In this document: one piece after another, positions 1 to 10,056 of the stretch
Numbering within the stretch: position 1 is the first letter of the stretch
Layout of the letters: each line of letters starts with the position of its first letter
Made by a program: the position numbers and the translations under genes
Source: Nocardia goodfellowii
GTDB lineage: Bacteria; Actinomycetota; Actinomycetes; Mycobacteriales; Mycobacteriaceae
Length of the DNA stretch: 64,000 nt
Reading direction: 5' to 3'
Assembly: GCF_017875645.1 (NCBI RefSeq)
Contig: NZ_JAGGMR010000001.1
Coordinates: forward strand, 3,968,001 to 4,032,000
The notes under the pieces: generated by a model
The model's database searches: none
Told to the model about the DNA's origin: nothing
Seen by the model: only the letters and a program-made list of their open reading frames with translations

Positions 1-517
1 CGATCGCCGCGCCGATGCGCAGGTGAGTTTCCTTGACGCGCCGCGGGACTCGCATGGCCCAGGTGTTGTCCCGGAAATATCTGCGGACCTCGCCCATGAT
101 GGTCGGCACCGCGAAGGACAGGAAGTTGGAACCGCGGCTGGGGTCGAAGCGGTCCACCGCGTGCACCAGACCGACGCGGGCGACCTGCGTCAGATCGTCG
201 AAAGGCTCACCGCGGCCGCTGAATTTGCGGGCGATGTGGTCGGCGAGCGGTATGCAGCGACTGATCAGTTCGTCGCGGATCGCGGTGTGTTTCGGGGTGC
301 CCGCGGTCGCGGCGGCGAGCCGCTCGAACAGCGCGCCGAGATCGTCATATCCGGAGGTCGAACCGACCTCCTCGACGATCTCGGTGTCCTCCTCGGCGTC
401 CCCGGGCTCCGGTTCCGGTTCCTCGGGCGCGGCCTGGGCCGCCGGTTCGGGTTTGTCGCTGGTGCCGGGCTGGGCGTTCTCGCGTTCGGGGTCGAACACA
501 GTCTCCTCTTCCGCCAC
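1..517 (-). CDS. sigF: SigF/SigB-family RNA polymerase sigma factor, 5' part (3' end beyond window)
   Basis: Alternative sigma factor; only the first 172 codons are inside the window. It starts at a GTG that shares its first base with the TAG stop of the anti-sigma gene (sequence TAGTG), so the two are translationally coupled. Residues 1 to about 58 are an acidic, proline-rich extension. Then comes sigma region 2, with the motifs PFDDLTQVARVGL, RFDPSRGSNFLSFAVPTIMGE and VRRYFRDNTWAMRVPRRV, which are diagnostic of the SigB/SigF/SigG class. Pairing with an RsbW-like gene supports control by partner switching in stress or stationary phase. Family is certain; the exact paralogue is inferred. Confidence 0.88.
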   Translation of the reverse strand, partial: MAEEETVFDPERENAQPGTSDKPEPAAQAAPEEPEPEPGDAEEDTEIVEEVGSTSGYDDLGALFERLAAATAGTPKHTAIRDELISRCIPLADHIARKFSGRGEPFDDLTQVARVGLVHAVDRFDPSRGSNFLSFAVPTIMGEVRRYFRDNTWAMRVPRRVKETHLRIGAAI

Positions 518-969
518 TACGCCTTCCCTCGGACCCGACGGAACTCCACCGTCGTCGGATATCCGGAGGCCGCCGAGTCGAAGGGGTCTTGCGTCGCCTG
601 CACCGAATCGGTGAGGGTGCGTAGCACATGCCAGCCGAAGCTGCGCTGGTCCGGCAACCCCTCGGCCGCCGCGATCCCGCTGACCCGCACCAGTAGCTCG
701 GTGTCACCGATGGTGAACCGGCAGTGCAGGCTGGAGCCCGGCTTCGCGACCGCGATCAGCGTCGAACACACCTCGTCGACGGCCAACCGGATGTCGGCGA
801 CCTCGTCCAGCGTGAATTCGCTGAGCAGCACGAGAGTTTCGGCGAGCCCGCGCACGATGGGCAGCTGCGTGACCGACGCGGCCACCCGAATCTCCACCGG
901 GGAGCTGGTCCCCTGTTCCGCCGAAATATTGATCACCCTGAGAAGGCTACCCATTCCCGTGCCGCACAA
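517..969 (-). CDS. rsbW: Anti-sigma factor, RsbW/UsfX-like serine kinase
   Basis: Small GHKL-fold (HATPase_c_2) anti-sigma factor of 145-150 residues that would bind and hold the downstream SigF-type sigma factor. The N-terminal strand-helix part (about residues 20-60) leads into an N-box-like segment [10 protein letters not shown], and the protein ends in a short basic tail. The 3' end overlaps the sigma gene by one base. Start choice is uncertain: ATG at 969, ATG at 954 and GTG at 936 are all in frame, and a SigB-type promoter-like motif near 953-975 would favour 936. Anti-anti-sigma partners are not in the window. Confidence 0.82.
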   Translation of the reverse strand: MCGTGMGSLLRVINISAEQGTSSPVEIRVAASVTQLPIVRGLAETLVLLSEFTLDEVADIRLAVDEVCSTLIAVAKPGSSLHCRFTIGDTELLVRVSGIAAAEGLPDQRSFGWHVLRTLTDSVQATQDPFDSAASGYPTTVEFRRVRGKA

Positions 970-975
970 TCACAC
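953..975 (-). promoter_or_regulatory. Possible SigF-type promoter before rsbW-sigF
   Basis: Read on the minus strand, GTGT and GGGAAT are separated by 13 nt, resembling the SigB/SigF consensus GTTT-N13..15-GGGWAW. The -10-like box overlaps the ATG at 954, so if the promoter is real the protein starts at the GTG at 936. Autoregulation of usfX-sigF is known in mycobacteria; the site here is inference. Confidence 0.33.
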
Positions 976-1021
976 TTTGCCTGGTCTGGAGGCACGTTCG
1001 GGTCGCGGGACCGGCCCTCGG

Positions 1022-1027
1022 TACACT
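1022..1027 (+). promoter_or_regulatory. Leaderless -10 box of rpe (TACACT)
   Basis: TACACT lies 8 nt before the GTG at 1036, and no Shine-Dalgarno sequence precedes that codon. The spacing suits a leaderless transcript. Confidence 0.45.
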
Positions 1028-1035
1028 CCGGCGTT

Positions 1036-1725
1036 GTGTCCACACCGACGTTTTCGCGACCGGCCGAGCCGATGATCGCCCCCTCCATCCTGTCCGCCGA
1101 CTTCGCTCGTCTCGCGGACGAGACCCGGGCCGTCGCGACCGCCGACTGGTTGCACGTCGATGTGATGGACGCGCACTTCGTGCCGAATCTGACGCTCGGT
1201 CTCCCGGTGGTGCAGAGCCTGTTGAAGGCGACCGACATCCCCCTGGACTGCCATCTGATGATCGAGGATCCGGGCCGGTGGGCGCCGCCGTACGCCGAGG
1301 CGGGCGCGCACAATGTCACCTTTCACGCCGAGGCGACCGACGATCCGATCGCGGTGGCGCGCGATATCCGCGCGGCGGGCGCCAAGGCCGGGCTCTCGGT
1401 GAAGCCGAACACCCCGATCGAGCCGTACCTGGAGATCCTGAAGAGTTTCGACACGCTGCTGGTGATGAGTGTGGAGCCCGGTTTCGGCGGGCAGTCGTTC
1501 ATCCCGCACGTGCTGGAGAAGGCGCGCGTCGTGCGCAATCTGGTCGATTCCGGCGAGCTGCGGTTGATCGTGGAGATCGACGGCGGCATCAACGCCGACA
1601 CCATCGAGCAGGCGGCGGAGGCGGGAATCGATTGTTTCGTCGCGGGTTCGGCGGTCTACAACACGGCCGATCCGGGTGCGACGGTCGAGACACTGCGGCG
1701 TCAGGCCGCGGCACACCGGTCGTGA
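1036..1725 (+). CDS. rpe: Ribulose-phosphate 3-epimerase
   Basis: Cytosolic TIM-barrel enzyme that interconverts D-ribulose 5-phosphate and D-xylulose 5-phosphate in the pentose phosphate pathway. The 229-residue protein has the usual length. Visible signatures are [13 protein letters not shown] at the N-terminus, the metal/catalytic segment [33 protein letters not shown] and the phosphate-binding [11 protein letters not shown] at 1036 was chosen over ATG at 1072 because mycobacterial homologues carry a similar short N-terminal lead and a TANNNT box sits just upstream. Unlike M. tuberculosis, no ribD follows directly. Confidence 0.95.
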   Translation: MSTPTFSRPAEPMIAPSILSADFARLADETRAVATADWLHVDVMDAHFVPNLTLGLPVVQSLLKATDIPLDCHLMIEDPGRWAPPYAEAGAHNVTFHAEATDDPIAVARDIRAAGAKAGLSVKPNTPIEPYLEILKSFDTLLVMSVEPGFGGQSFIPHVLEKARVVRNLVDSGELRLIVEIDGGINADTIEQAAEAGIDCFVAGSAVYNTADPGATVETLRRQAAAHRS

Positions 1726-1740
1726 ACGCCGAATAGTGTT

Positions 1741-1765
1741 CGGGCGCTGAACTATTCAGCGCCCG
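1741..1765. terminator. Hairpin between convergent rpe and the 1778-2251 gene
   Basis: A perfect 11-bp stem (CGGGCGCTGAA, loop cta, TTCAGCGCCCG) lies between the two converging stop codons and can serve both strands. No long T tract follows, which is typical in this GC class. Confidence 0.7.
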
Positions 1766-1777
1766 GTCTTCGAAAGC

Positions 1778-2251
1778 TCAGTTGTAGTGCGGTTTCCGGC
1801 GGGTGCCGAGCGCCCGCGTGGCTTCGATGACCGCCTCGATGGGCGGCAGTGCGGTCGGATACTCGGGTTGCTGGACCCAGACGCGATAGCCGGTGCGTTC
1901 GTCCTCGGGGGAGGGCAGCACCACCTGGCTGCCGATGCAGGCGACCGTGGCGTAGAGCCGGAACAGTTCGGCGGAGACGTGCGCGGTGAGCGTCTCGGCG
2001 TGGGCCGGACCGGTGATGAAGGTCCACCGTCTGGCCCGGGGGTGGTGCACGACAGGCGCGGCAAGCTGGGCCTGGATCAACCGCTGCTGGACCTGTTCGC
2101 CCAACTCCGACGGCATGGTGATGGCGCCGTATTGCCGGCCGATGTGCAGCAGGATGTGCCGCGAGGCCGGATCGATCGAGGCCGGCATCTGAAATTCGCT
2201 GCGATACTGATCGCAGCGAATTTCCAGCGTCGCGTCGAGAAGAGTGGTCAC
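1778..2251 (-). CDS. Conserved hypothetical protein, unrecognised family
   Basis: A 157-residue soluble protein with no signal peptide or membrane segment; I do not recognise the family. It has a mixed alpha/beta look and a run from a GRQYGAITMPSELGEQVQQRLI segment (about residues 38-58) through ARRWTFITGP to a C-terminal ALPPIEAVIEATRAL helix. The GTG start at 2251 is preceded by GGGGGTGTT, an acceptable ribosome binding site. Codon use is typical of the genome, so it is probably a real gene. It lies 25 nt after the low-GC reading frame at 2277-2531 and may be co-transcribed with it. Confidence 0.68.
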   Translation of the reverse strand: MTTLLDATLEIRCDQYRSEFQMPASIDPASRHILLHIGRQYGAITMPSELGEQVQQRLIQAQLAAPVVHHPRARRWTFITGPAHAETLTAHVSAELFRLYATVACIGSQVVLPSPEDERTGYRVWVQQPEYPTALPPIEAVIEATRALGTRRKPHYN

Positions 2252-2276
2252 GCAACACCCCCGAGGTGTGATGGAT

Positions 2277-2531
2277 TTACCATGAAGGATCCGCTTCCAA
2301 CTGCTGGTAGAAGGCCGTTCGTGCCTGGATCGAGAACGAGAATTGAACGGTCGGAATCAGGTACATAACAATATTGCATCCATTTCCGTCTGGATGCAAG
2401 GGAAATGCGTAGGCGTGTTTTCTGGTGGGTACCAGCAGGATTCGCTCCTGGGGGGCGATGGTCTTGATTGGTTCGTGATGCGCGGGAATTCTGGGCAGTC
2501 TGTTTAATTCACAGCGGTAAACGCCTGGCAA
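2277..2531 (-). CDS. Small low-GC open reading frame, doubtful gene
   Basis: An 84-codon frame beginning at TTG directly after an in-frame stop. Base composition and codon use (AAA, ATT, TTA, AAT codons) differ clearly from every neighbour, which suggests either recently acquired DNA or non-coding sequence. The product has no recognisable motif, signal or membrane segment. No clear Shine-Dalgarno sequence precedes the TTG. Its only support is the intact frame, the direction shared with the next gene and the short 25-nt gap to it. Confidence 0.28.
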   Translation of the reverse strand: MPGVYRCELNRLPRIPAHHEPIKTIAPQERILLVPTRKHAYAFPLHPDGNGCNIVMYLIPTVQFSFSIQARTAFYQQLEADPSW

Positions 2532-2725
2532 TTACGTATCGCTGTACAGAAACTCGGGGCTGTTGCCGGTCTCGCGGTTGGTTCCGGTCCCGGCGCACCG
2601 CTGGACGGAACCGCGCTGCTCGCCTACGACCCCGCGTCGTTACCCTGGGTGCGAGCGTGGGAATAGCAGTCGTCTCCGGCTTGTTCCGCCCACCGACACA
2701 CGAACGCGACCAGGGAGTGCAGCGC
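2532..2725 (+). other. Leader region upstream of ribE
   Basis: With the doubtful frame at 2277-2531 this completes a gap of about 470 bp without a secure gene. I looked for an FMN riboswitch (conserved GGGGC, GGTGAAATTCC and ACCGGCGGT boxes) and did not find one. The stretch rises from low to normal GC toward ribE. No convincing promoter was identified. Confidence 0.4.
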
Positions 2726-3349
2726 ATGTTCACAGGCATCGTCGAGGAGCTTGGCGAGATCGTCGCCACCGAGCCGCTGGCCGACGCCGCGCGCCTCACC
2801 ATCCGGGGCAAGCTCGTCACCTCCGATGCCGGTCACGGCGACTCCATCGCGGTCAACGGCGTCTGCCTGACCGTCGTCGAGGTGATCGACGGCGACAGCT
2901 TCACCGTCGACGTCATGCAGGAGACGCTGAACCGCTCCAGCATCGGCGGCCTCGGCGCCGGGTCGCGGGTCAACCTGGAACGCGCCGCCGCGCTGAACAG
3001 CCGCCTCGGCGGCCACCTGGTCCAGGGCCACGTCGACGGCACGGGCACCGTGCTCGCCCGCACGCCCTCGGAGAACTGGGAGGTCGTGCGCATTTCGCTG
3101 CCCGACGCGATCGCTCGCTACGTGGTGGAGAAGGGCTCGATCACCGTCGACGGAATTTCACTGACCGTCTCCGGGCTCGGCATCTCCGACGAGCCCGCCG
3201 CGGACGGCAATCGCGACTGGTTCGAGGTCTCGCTGATCCCGACCACCTTGGCCATGACCAACCTCGGCGCCGCTGCTGTGGGCACCAAGATCAATCTCGA
3301 AGTCGACGTGATCGCGAAATATGTCGAGCGATTGCAGCAGCGGGGTTGA
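2726..3349 (+). CDS. ribE: Riboflavin synthase, alpha chain
   Basis: Converts two 6,7-dimethyl-8-ribityllumazine molecules to riboflavin and a pyrimidinedione. The 207-residue protein shows the two-fold lumazine-binding repeat: MFTGIVEELG, VNGVCLTV and GHLVQGHVDG in and after the first half, VDGISLTV in the second. The start is the ATG at 2726, which gives the canonical MFTGIVEE N-terminus after GACCAGGGAGTG. It leads the ribE-ribBA-ribH run. M. tuberculosis calls the orthologue ribC (Rv1412). No FMN riboswitch is visible upstream. Confidence 0.96.
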   Translation: MFTGIVEELGEIVATEPLADAARLTIRGKLVTSDAGHGDSIAVNGVCLTVVEVIDGDSFTVDVMQETLNRSSIGGLGAGSRVNLERAAALNSRLGGHLVQGHVDGTGTVLARTPSENWEVVRISLPDAIARYVVEKGSITVDGISLTVSGLGISDEPAADGNRDWFEVSLIPTTLAMTNLGAAAVGTKINLEVDVIAKYVERLQQRG

Positions 3350-3369
3350 GCGCGGGACCCACACAGGAG

Positions 3370-3412
3370 GGGCCGGGAACACGCAGCATCGCGGGCGCTG
3401 CAAAATAGACAC
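3370..3412 (+). repeat. Partial copy of the gap-leader element, upstream of ribBA
   Basis: A 43-nt stretch aligns without gaps to 13256-13298 with 35 identities. Shared blocks are GGGCC, AACAC, CAGC, CGC, GGCGCTG and TAGACAC. It contains a small hairpin (GCAGC at 3383-3387 with GCTGC at 3397-3401) followed by AAAATAGACAC. It lies 30 nt before the ribBA start. Function is unknown. Confidence 0.6.
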
Positions 3413-3442
3413 CGCACTTCTTCGATATGGAGCACAGCTGAC

Positions 3443-5189
<1,747 letters not shown>

Positions 5190-5193
5190 GCCG

Positions 5194-5685
5194 ATGCCGG
5201 TCGTGCGTATGTGGCGTCGTGAGCAACCGGCCGCGGCCGCGCCGGAGTGGGATCTCGAGGTGCGTCCGCGTCGCTCGGTCCGCACCGCGTGGGTCTGCGC
5301 GACCGTGCTGGTCGTGGTCTTCACCATCGGCGGAGTCTGGCTGCGCTCCGGCTCCACCGGCGTGAACTTCCGGACCGTCGATCAGTTCGCCATGATCGGC
5401 GTCGGTCTGCTCCTGGCGGCCGGTGTCCTGATGCTGACCCGCCCACGGCTGCGGGTGGGCCCGCGGGGCGTCTCGGTCCGGAATGTCCTCGGCGACAACC
5501 TTTTCCGCTGGGAGCACATCCTCGGCGTCTCGTTCCCCGACCGGAAATCGTGGGCCCGCCTCGTACTCGTCGACGACGAGTACGTACCACTGCTCGCCAT
5601 CCGCGCCAACGACAAGGCGCACGCCGCGCAGGCGATGGATCGCCTGCGCGAGCTCGGTGCGCAGTACACCGCCGAGAAGCCCTAG
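5194..5685 (+). CDS. PH-domain membrane protein (Rv1417-like)
   Basis: A 163-residue protein with two transmembrane helices, at about residues 30-50 (VCATVLVVVFTIGGVWL) and 65-82, followed by a bacterial PH-like (bPH) domain. The latter holds PRLRVGPRGVSVRN, FRWEHILGVSFP and LRANDKAHA-type strands. ATG 5194 lies 4 nt after the ribH stop, so it is coupled to the rib operon, as is its M. tuberculosis counterpart next to ribH. Function is unknown. Its stop codon interlocks with that of the convergent ggt gene in the shared sequence CTAG. Confidence 0.82.
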   Translation: MPVVRMWRREQPAAAAPEWDLEVRPRRSVRTAWVCATVLVVVFTIGGVWLRSGSTGVNFRTVDQFAMIGVGLLLAAGVLMLTRPRLRVGPRGVSVRNVLGDNLFRWEHILGVSFPDRKSWARLVLVDDEYVPLLAIRANDKAHAAQAMDRLRELGAQYTAEKP

Positions 5686-7628
5686 CGGGTATCGCCGAAG
5701 ACCGCTCCCTCGCGACGCGGGTCGGCGCCGCCGATCCAGCCGCCGGCCGGGTCGAGTTTCAGGGTGCTGAGCCCGCTGACCTGGGGTGTCACCGATACCT
5801 GGTGGCCCATTTCGCGCAGGCGGATGACCAGCGGGTCGTTGTCGCCCTTGTTCGTGGCGTTGATGGCCGGGTGCTCCCCGCCGATGCCGGTGGACGTGCT
5901 GTTGCCCGCGCCGAAGGAGACCGCCGAGACCGCCTGTTGCGGATCCATGCCCCAATCCAGCAGTCCGACCAGGGTTTTGACGACGAACTGGATGATCACC
6001 GAGCCGCCGGGGGAGCCGGTGATGTGGGTCAGCGCACCGCGGGTGCCGTCGGGGGCGCGGTCGAAGACCAGGGTCGGGGCCATCGAACTGCGCGGACGCT
6101 TGTTCGGCTGGATGCGGTTGGCGACCGGCGCTCCGTCGGCGCCGAGCGGATCGGCGGCGAAGTCGGTGAGCTGGTTGTTGAGTACGAAACCGTCGACGAC
6201 GTGGAACGAGCCGAAGGCCGATTCGACGGTGGTGGTCAGCGCCGCCGCGTTCCCGAATTTGTCGACCACGGAGATATGGCTGGTGCCGTGCTCGGGCGGC
6301 TGCTGGCCGACCCCGAGCGGGACCGGGCCGAAATCGCCCGGCTGGGCGGTGCCCATGCTGCGACTCGGGTTGATCAAGCCGGCGCGCTGCTTCAGGTAGT
6401 TCTTGTCGATCAGGGTCTGCATCGAGCCGCCGGGCAGCGGGATGAAGTCCTCGTCGGCGACATATTTGTTGCGATCGGCGTAGGCCAGCCGCTCGGCCTC
6501 CGAGATGAGATGCACCGCTTCGGCTTTCGGCTTGCCGCCGTTGGCGTCGAGTGCGTCGGGCTTCAGCGCGGCCAGGTCGAAGTTCTCCAAGATACCCAGG
6601 GTCGCGGCGACGGTGCTGCCGCCCGAGGACGGCGCGGGCATGCCGCAGATCTCGTGGGCCCGGTAGCCCGAGCACAGCGCGGTCCGCTTCTTCGGCTGGT
6701 ATCCGGCAAGATCGGCCAGGGTGATCTGGCCTCCGGTCCGGCCACCCGCGGTGGAAGCGGTGGCGTCGACGATGGCCTGCGCGATGGCGCCGGTGTAGAA
6801 CGCGTCCGCGCCCTCGGTCGCGACGGCGCTCAATGTCTTCGACATCCCCGGGTTGGTCAGCAGGGTGTCGGCCTTCTTCGGTGACCCGTCCGCGTTCAGG
6901 AAGTACGCCTTGGCCGCCTCGTCGGTGGCCAGATCTTTGGCGGACTCGGCGATCTGGCCCGCGAGGCGCGGACTGATCTCGAAGCCCCGGTCCGCCAATC
7001 CGATTGCCGGATCGAACAACTCGCGCCACGCCGTCTTTCCATGCTCGCGGTGCGCGAGCTCCAGCATCCGCAGAATCCCGGGTACGCCGATGGAACGGCC
7101 ACTGGCCCGGGTGTTCGGTTTGGGCTCGGTACGGTCCTCGTCGCTGACCCACCGCAGGTAATTCTCGGTGGCGGCCGCCGGGGCGACCTCGCGCCCGTCA
7201 TACGCCTCGATGTTCTTGCTCGCGGCGTCGTAGTACAGCAGGAATCCGCCGCCGCCGATCCCGGAGGCCTGCGGTTCCACCAGCCCGAGCACGGCCTGCG
7301 CGGCGATCAGCGCGTCCGCCGCCGTCCCGCCCTTGTTCAGCACCTCACACGCGGCCTTGGTGGAGATCGGGTTGGCCGTCGACACCGCGTAGGTCTTGGT
7401 CCGCACGGCTGTCATCCCGGACCGATATCCGGACGCGATCTCCGGATTCGTCGCGATATTCGTCGACCCGGTTCCGCTCGCCGGGGCCGCCGTGACGGGG
7501 GTTCCATTCGGCGATTCCCCACATGGCCCGGCGGCCTGTGCGTCATCCCCCGAACACCCGGTGACGATCCCGACTACAAGTGTCAACGCCGCCCCAGCGC
7601 CAACCCACTTACCACGTGTGCGCTTCAT
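5682..7628 (-). CDS. ggt: Gamma-glutamyltransferase, predicted lipoprotein
   Basis: Ntn-hydrolase that cleaves or transfers the gamma-glutamyl group of glutathione-like substrates outside the membrane. The 648-residue precursor begins with a signal peptide and lipobox (IVTGC, Cys25). Autoprocessing at Thr449 (EHGTSHISVVD) would give the large and small subunits. Downstream are the family segments NNQLTDF, RPRSSMAPTLVF and GSPGGSVIIQFV. ATG 7628 has a TACAGT box 6 nt upstream and no Shine-Dalgarno sequence. It occupies the place of lprH-Rv1419 in M. tuberculosis. The frame stays open far upstream across uvrC; that part is not coding. Confidence 0.93.
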   Translation of the reverse strand: MKRTRGKWVGAGAALTLVVGIVTGCSGDDAQAAGPCGESPNGTPVTAAPASGTGSTNIATNPEIASGYRSGMTAVRTKTYAVSTANPISTKAACEVLNKGGTAADALIAAQAVLGLVEPQASGIGGGGFLLYYDAASKNIEAYDGREVAPAAATENYLRWVSDEDRTEPKPNTRASGRSIGVPGILRMLELAHREHGKTAWRELFDPAIGLADRGFEISPRLAGQIAESAKDLATDEAAKAYFLNADGSPKKADTLLTNPGMSKTLSAVATEGADAFYTGAIAQAIVDATASTAGGRTGGQITLADLAGYQPKKRTALCSGYRAHEICGMPAPSSGGSTVAATLGILENFDLAALKPDALDANGGKPKAEAVHLISEAERLAYADRNKYVADEDFIPLPGGSMQTLIDKNYLKQRAGLINPSRSMGTAQPGDFGPVPLGVGQQPPEHGTSHISVVDKFGNAAALTTTVESAFGSFHVVDGFVLNNQLTDFAADPLGADGAPVANRIQPNKRPRSSMAPTLVFDRAPDGTRGALTHITGSPGGSVIIQFVVKTLVGLLDWGMDPQQAVSAVSFGAGNSTSTGIGGEHPAINATNKGDNDPLVIRLREMGHQVSVTPQVSGLSTLKLDPAGGWIGGADPRREGAVFGDTR

Positions 7629-7634
7629 GCACGG

Positions 7635-7640
7635 ACTGTA
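7635..7640 (-). promoter_or_regulatory. Leaderless -10 box of ggt (TACAGT)
   Basis: On the minus strand TACAGT ends 6 nt before the ATG at 7628, with no ribosome binding site in between. Confidence 0.42.
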
Positions 7641-7835
7641 TCGCCGATCACCGACAGCCGTGCGGGATCGCAGCCAAACGACCTCCGGCACAACCACTCT
7701 CCCGAGCCTGCGCAGGCGCTGGCTTGTGCTGGTCAGCGGGGCGAGCCGAACGCCTTCCGTTGGCCGCTGTCGAGATCGTCCCGGCCGCTTTCGCCGGTGC
7801 GAACCTGGGCGGCGGAGGCTGTCGGTGGCACTCGA

Positions 7836-7841
7836 TAGGCT
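7836..7841 (+). promoter_or_regulatory. Leaderless -10 box of uvrC (TAGGCT)
   Basis: TAGGCT ends 6 nt before the GTG at 7848; no Shine-Dalgarno sequence is visible. Confidence 0.42.
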
Positions 7842-7847
7842 GTTCGG

Positions 7848-9962
7848 GTGGCAGATCCAGCGACGTACCGGCCCGGGCCGGGGACGATTCCCGTCGAGCC
7901 CGGGGTGTACAAGTTCCGGGACGCACATCGGCGGGTCATCTATGTCGGCAAGGCGAAGAGCCTGCGCAGCAGGCTGAATTCGTACTTCGCCGATGTGGCG
8001 TCGTTGCATCCGCGCACCCGGCAGATGGTCACCACGGCGGCCAGCGTCGAGTGGACGGTCGTTTCCACCGAGGTGGAGGCGCTGCAGCTGGAATACAACT
8101 GGATCAAGGAGTTCGATCCGCGCTTCAACGTGCGGTACCGGGACGACAAGTCGTATCCGGTGCTCGCGGTCACCCTCAACGAGGAGTTCCCGCGGTTGTT
8201 CGTCTATCGCGGTGCGCGGAAGAAGGGCGTGCGTTATTTCGGGCCGTACGCGCACGCCTGGGCCATTCGCGAGACCTTGGATCTGCTGTTGCGGGTGTTC
8301 CCGGCCCGCACCTGCTCGAACGGGGTCTTCAAGCGGCACAACCAGATCGGGCGGCCCTGCCTGCTGGGGTATATCGACAAGTGCGCGGCGCCGTGCGTCG
8401 GGCGGGTCAGCGCCGACGAGCATCGCCGGATCGTGGAGGATTTCTGCGACTTCCTGGCGGGCCGCACCGACCGCATGGTCCGGGAGCTGGAACGTCGCAT
8501 GCAGGACGCGGCCGAGGATCTCGATTTCGAGAACGCCGCACGCCTGCGGGACGACGTGCAGGCCCTGCGCCGCGCGCTGGAGAAGCAGGCGGTGGTGCTC
8601 GGCGACGGCACCGACGCCGATGTGATCGCCTTCGCGACCGATGAGCTCCAGGTCTCGGTGCAGATCTTCCACGTCCGCGACGGCCGGGTGCGCGGTCAGC
8701 GCGGCTGGGTGGTCGACAAATCCGGCGATGCCGTCGACGCGCCCGAGGCCGGCGGCGAGATGGCGGCCCTGGTCGAGCAGTTCCTCACCCAGTTCTACGG
8801 CGAGCAGGTCGCGGTGGCCGAACAGTCGGCCGAGGAGCAGACGACCGTGGTGCCGCGCGAGGTGCTGGTCCCCGAGTTGCCCGCCGACGCCGAACAGATC
8901 CAGGAGTGGCTGAGCAAACTGCGCGGTTCCGGCGTCAAGCTGCGGGTGCCCCAGCGCGGAGACAAGAAGGCCCTCGCCGAAACCGTGCAGCGCAACGCGA
9001 TGGAAGCGCTGGCCCAGCACAAACTCAAGCGCGCCGGCGATCTGACCTCGAGATCGGCCGCGCTGCAAGACATTCAAGACGCCTTGGAACTCGACACCGC
9101 GCCGCTGCGGATCGAATGCGTCGACATCAGCCATGTCCAGGGCACCGATGTCGTGGCGTCGCTGGTGGTGTTCGAGGACGGTCTGCCCCGCAAGTCCGAG
9201 TACCGGCACTTCACGATCAAGGAGGCGGCAGGGGAGGGGCGTTCCGACGACGTCGGCAGCATCCGGGAGGTGACCAGGCGGCGGTTCTGGCGGCTCCGCA
9301 AGGAACGCGAAGAGCTGGCGGCCGCCGAATCGCAGGCGGCGTCGAGGGTTCCCGGCGACGACGAACTCGCGAACCCCGATACGAGCGCGTTCGAAATCGA
9401 TGAGGACGGCCTGGACGGCACCCTCGATCCGGACGATCTCAACCCGCCGCCCGGCATCGATCCCCGCACCGGCCGTCCCCGCAAGTTCGCCTACCCGCCC
9501 AACCTCTATGTCGTCGACGGCGGCGCCCCCCAGGTCGCCGCCGCGGCCGAGGCGCTCGACGATCTGGGTATCACCGATGTCGCCGTGATCGGCCTGGCCA
9601 AGCGCCTCGAAGAGGTCTGGGTGCCGGGCGAAGCCGACCCGGTGATCATGCCCCGCAACAGTGAGGCCCTGTTCCTGTTGCAACGCGTCCGTGACGAGGC
9701 GCACCGCTTCGCCATCACCTTCCACCGCAGCAAACGGTCCCGCCGGATGACGGCCTCCGCGCTGGATTCGGTCCGGGGCCTCGGTCAGTCCCGTCGCACG
9801 GCCCTGGTCACCCATTTCGGGTCGGTCGCCAAACTCAAGGAGGCAACGATCGAGCAGATCACCGAGGTCCCCGGGATCGGCGTCGCGACCGCGAAAGCGG
9901 TGCTCGCGGCCCTCAACGCGGACCAAACGGACACGACACGCGTGCCGGCGAGCGAGAATTGA
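7848..9962 (+). CDS. uvrC: Excinuclease ABC subunit C
   Basis: Nuclease subunit of the UvrABC nucleotide excision repair complex; cuts on both sides of the lesion after UvrB loading. The 704-residue protein has the GIY-YIG domain at about 15-95 ([20 protein letters not shown]), the UvrB-interacting UVR segment at about 205-240, the RNase H-like 3' to 5' nuclease domain ([18 protein letters not shown]) and C-terminal helix-hairpin-helix repeats ([19 protein letters not shown]). An acidic, Pro-rich insertion of about 55 residues near 488-545 makes it longer than the roughly 600-650 usual in many bacteria. The GTG start at 7848 matches homologues. Confidence 0.96.
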   Translation: MADPATYRPGPGTIPVEPGVYKFRDAHRRVIYVGKAKSLRSRLNSYFADVASLHPRTRQMVTTAASVEWTVVSTEVEALQLEYNWIKEFDPRFNVRYRDDKSYPVLAVTLNEEFPRLFVYRGARKKGVRYFGPYAHAWAIRETLDLLLRVFPARTCSNGVFKRHNQIGRPCLLGYIDKCAAPCVGRVSADEHRRIVEDFCDFLAGRTDRMVRELERRMQDAAEDLDFENAARLRDDVQALRRALEKQAVVLGDGTDADVIAFATDELQVSVQIFHVRDGRVRGQRGWVVDKSGDAVDAPEAGGEMAALVEQFLTQFYGEQVAVAEQSAEEQTTVVPREVLVPELPADAEQIQEWLSKLRGSGVKLRVPQRGDKKALAETVQRNAMEALAQHKLKRAGDLTSRSAALQDIQDALELDTAPLRIECVDISHVQGTDVVASLVVFEDGLPRKSEYRHFTIKEAAGEGRSDDVGSIREVTRRRFWRLRKEREELAAAESQAASRVPGDDELANPDTSAFEIDEDGLDGTLDPDDLNPPPGIDPRTGRPRKFAYPPNLYVVDGGAPQVAAAAEALDDLGITDVAVIGLAKRLEEVWVPGEADPVIMPRNSEALFLLQRVRDEAHRFAITFHRSKRSRRMTASALDSVRGLGQSRRTALVTHFGSVAKLKEATIEQITEVPGIGVATAKAVLAALNADQTDTTRVPASEN

Positions 9963-10056
9963 TGAATTCCGTGTCGCGTACGTTGTGTGTCTGCGCCCGA
10001 TACGAGATCCGGTACGGGATGATCGAGAGGCAACCCAGACACAGATCCGGTAGGAC

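Noticed and set aside
2532..2725. FMN riboswitch before ribE
   Set aside because: CTCGGGGC occurs, but the remaining conserved boxes and the multi-stem layout of the RFN element are absent.
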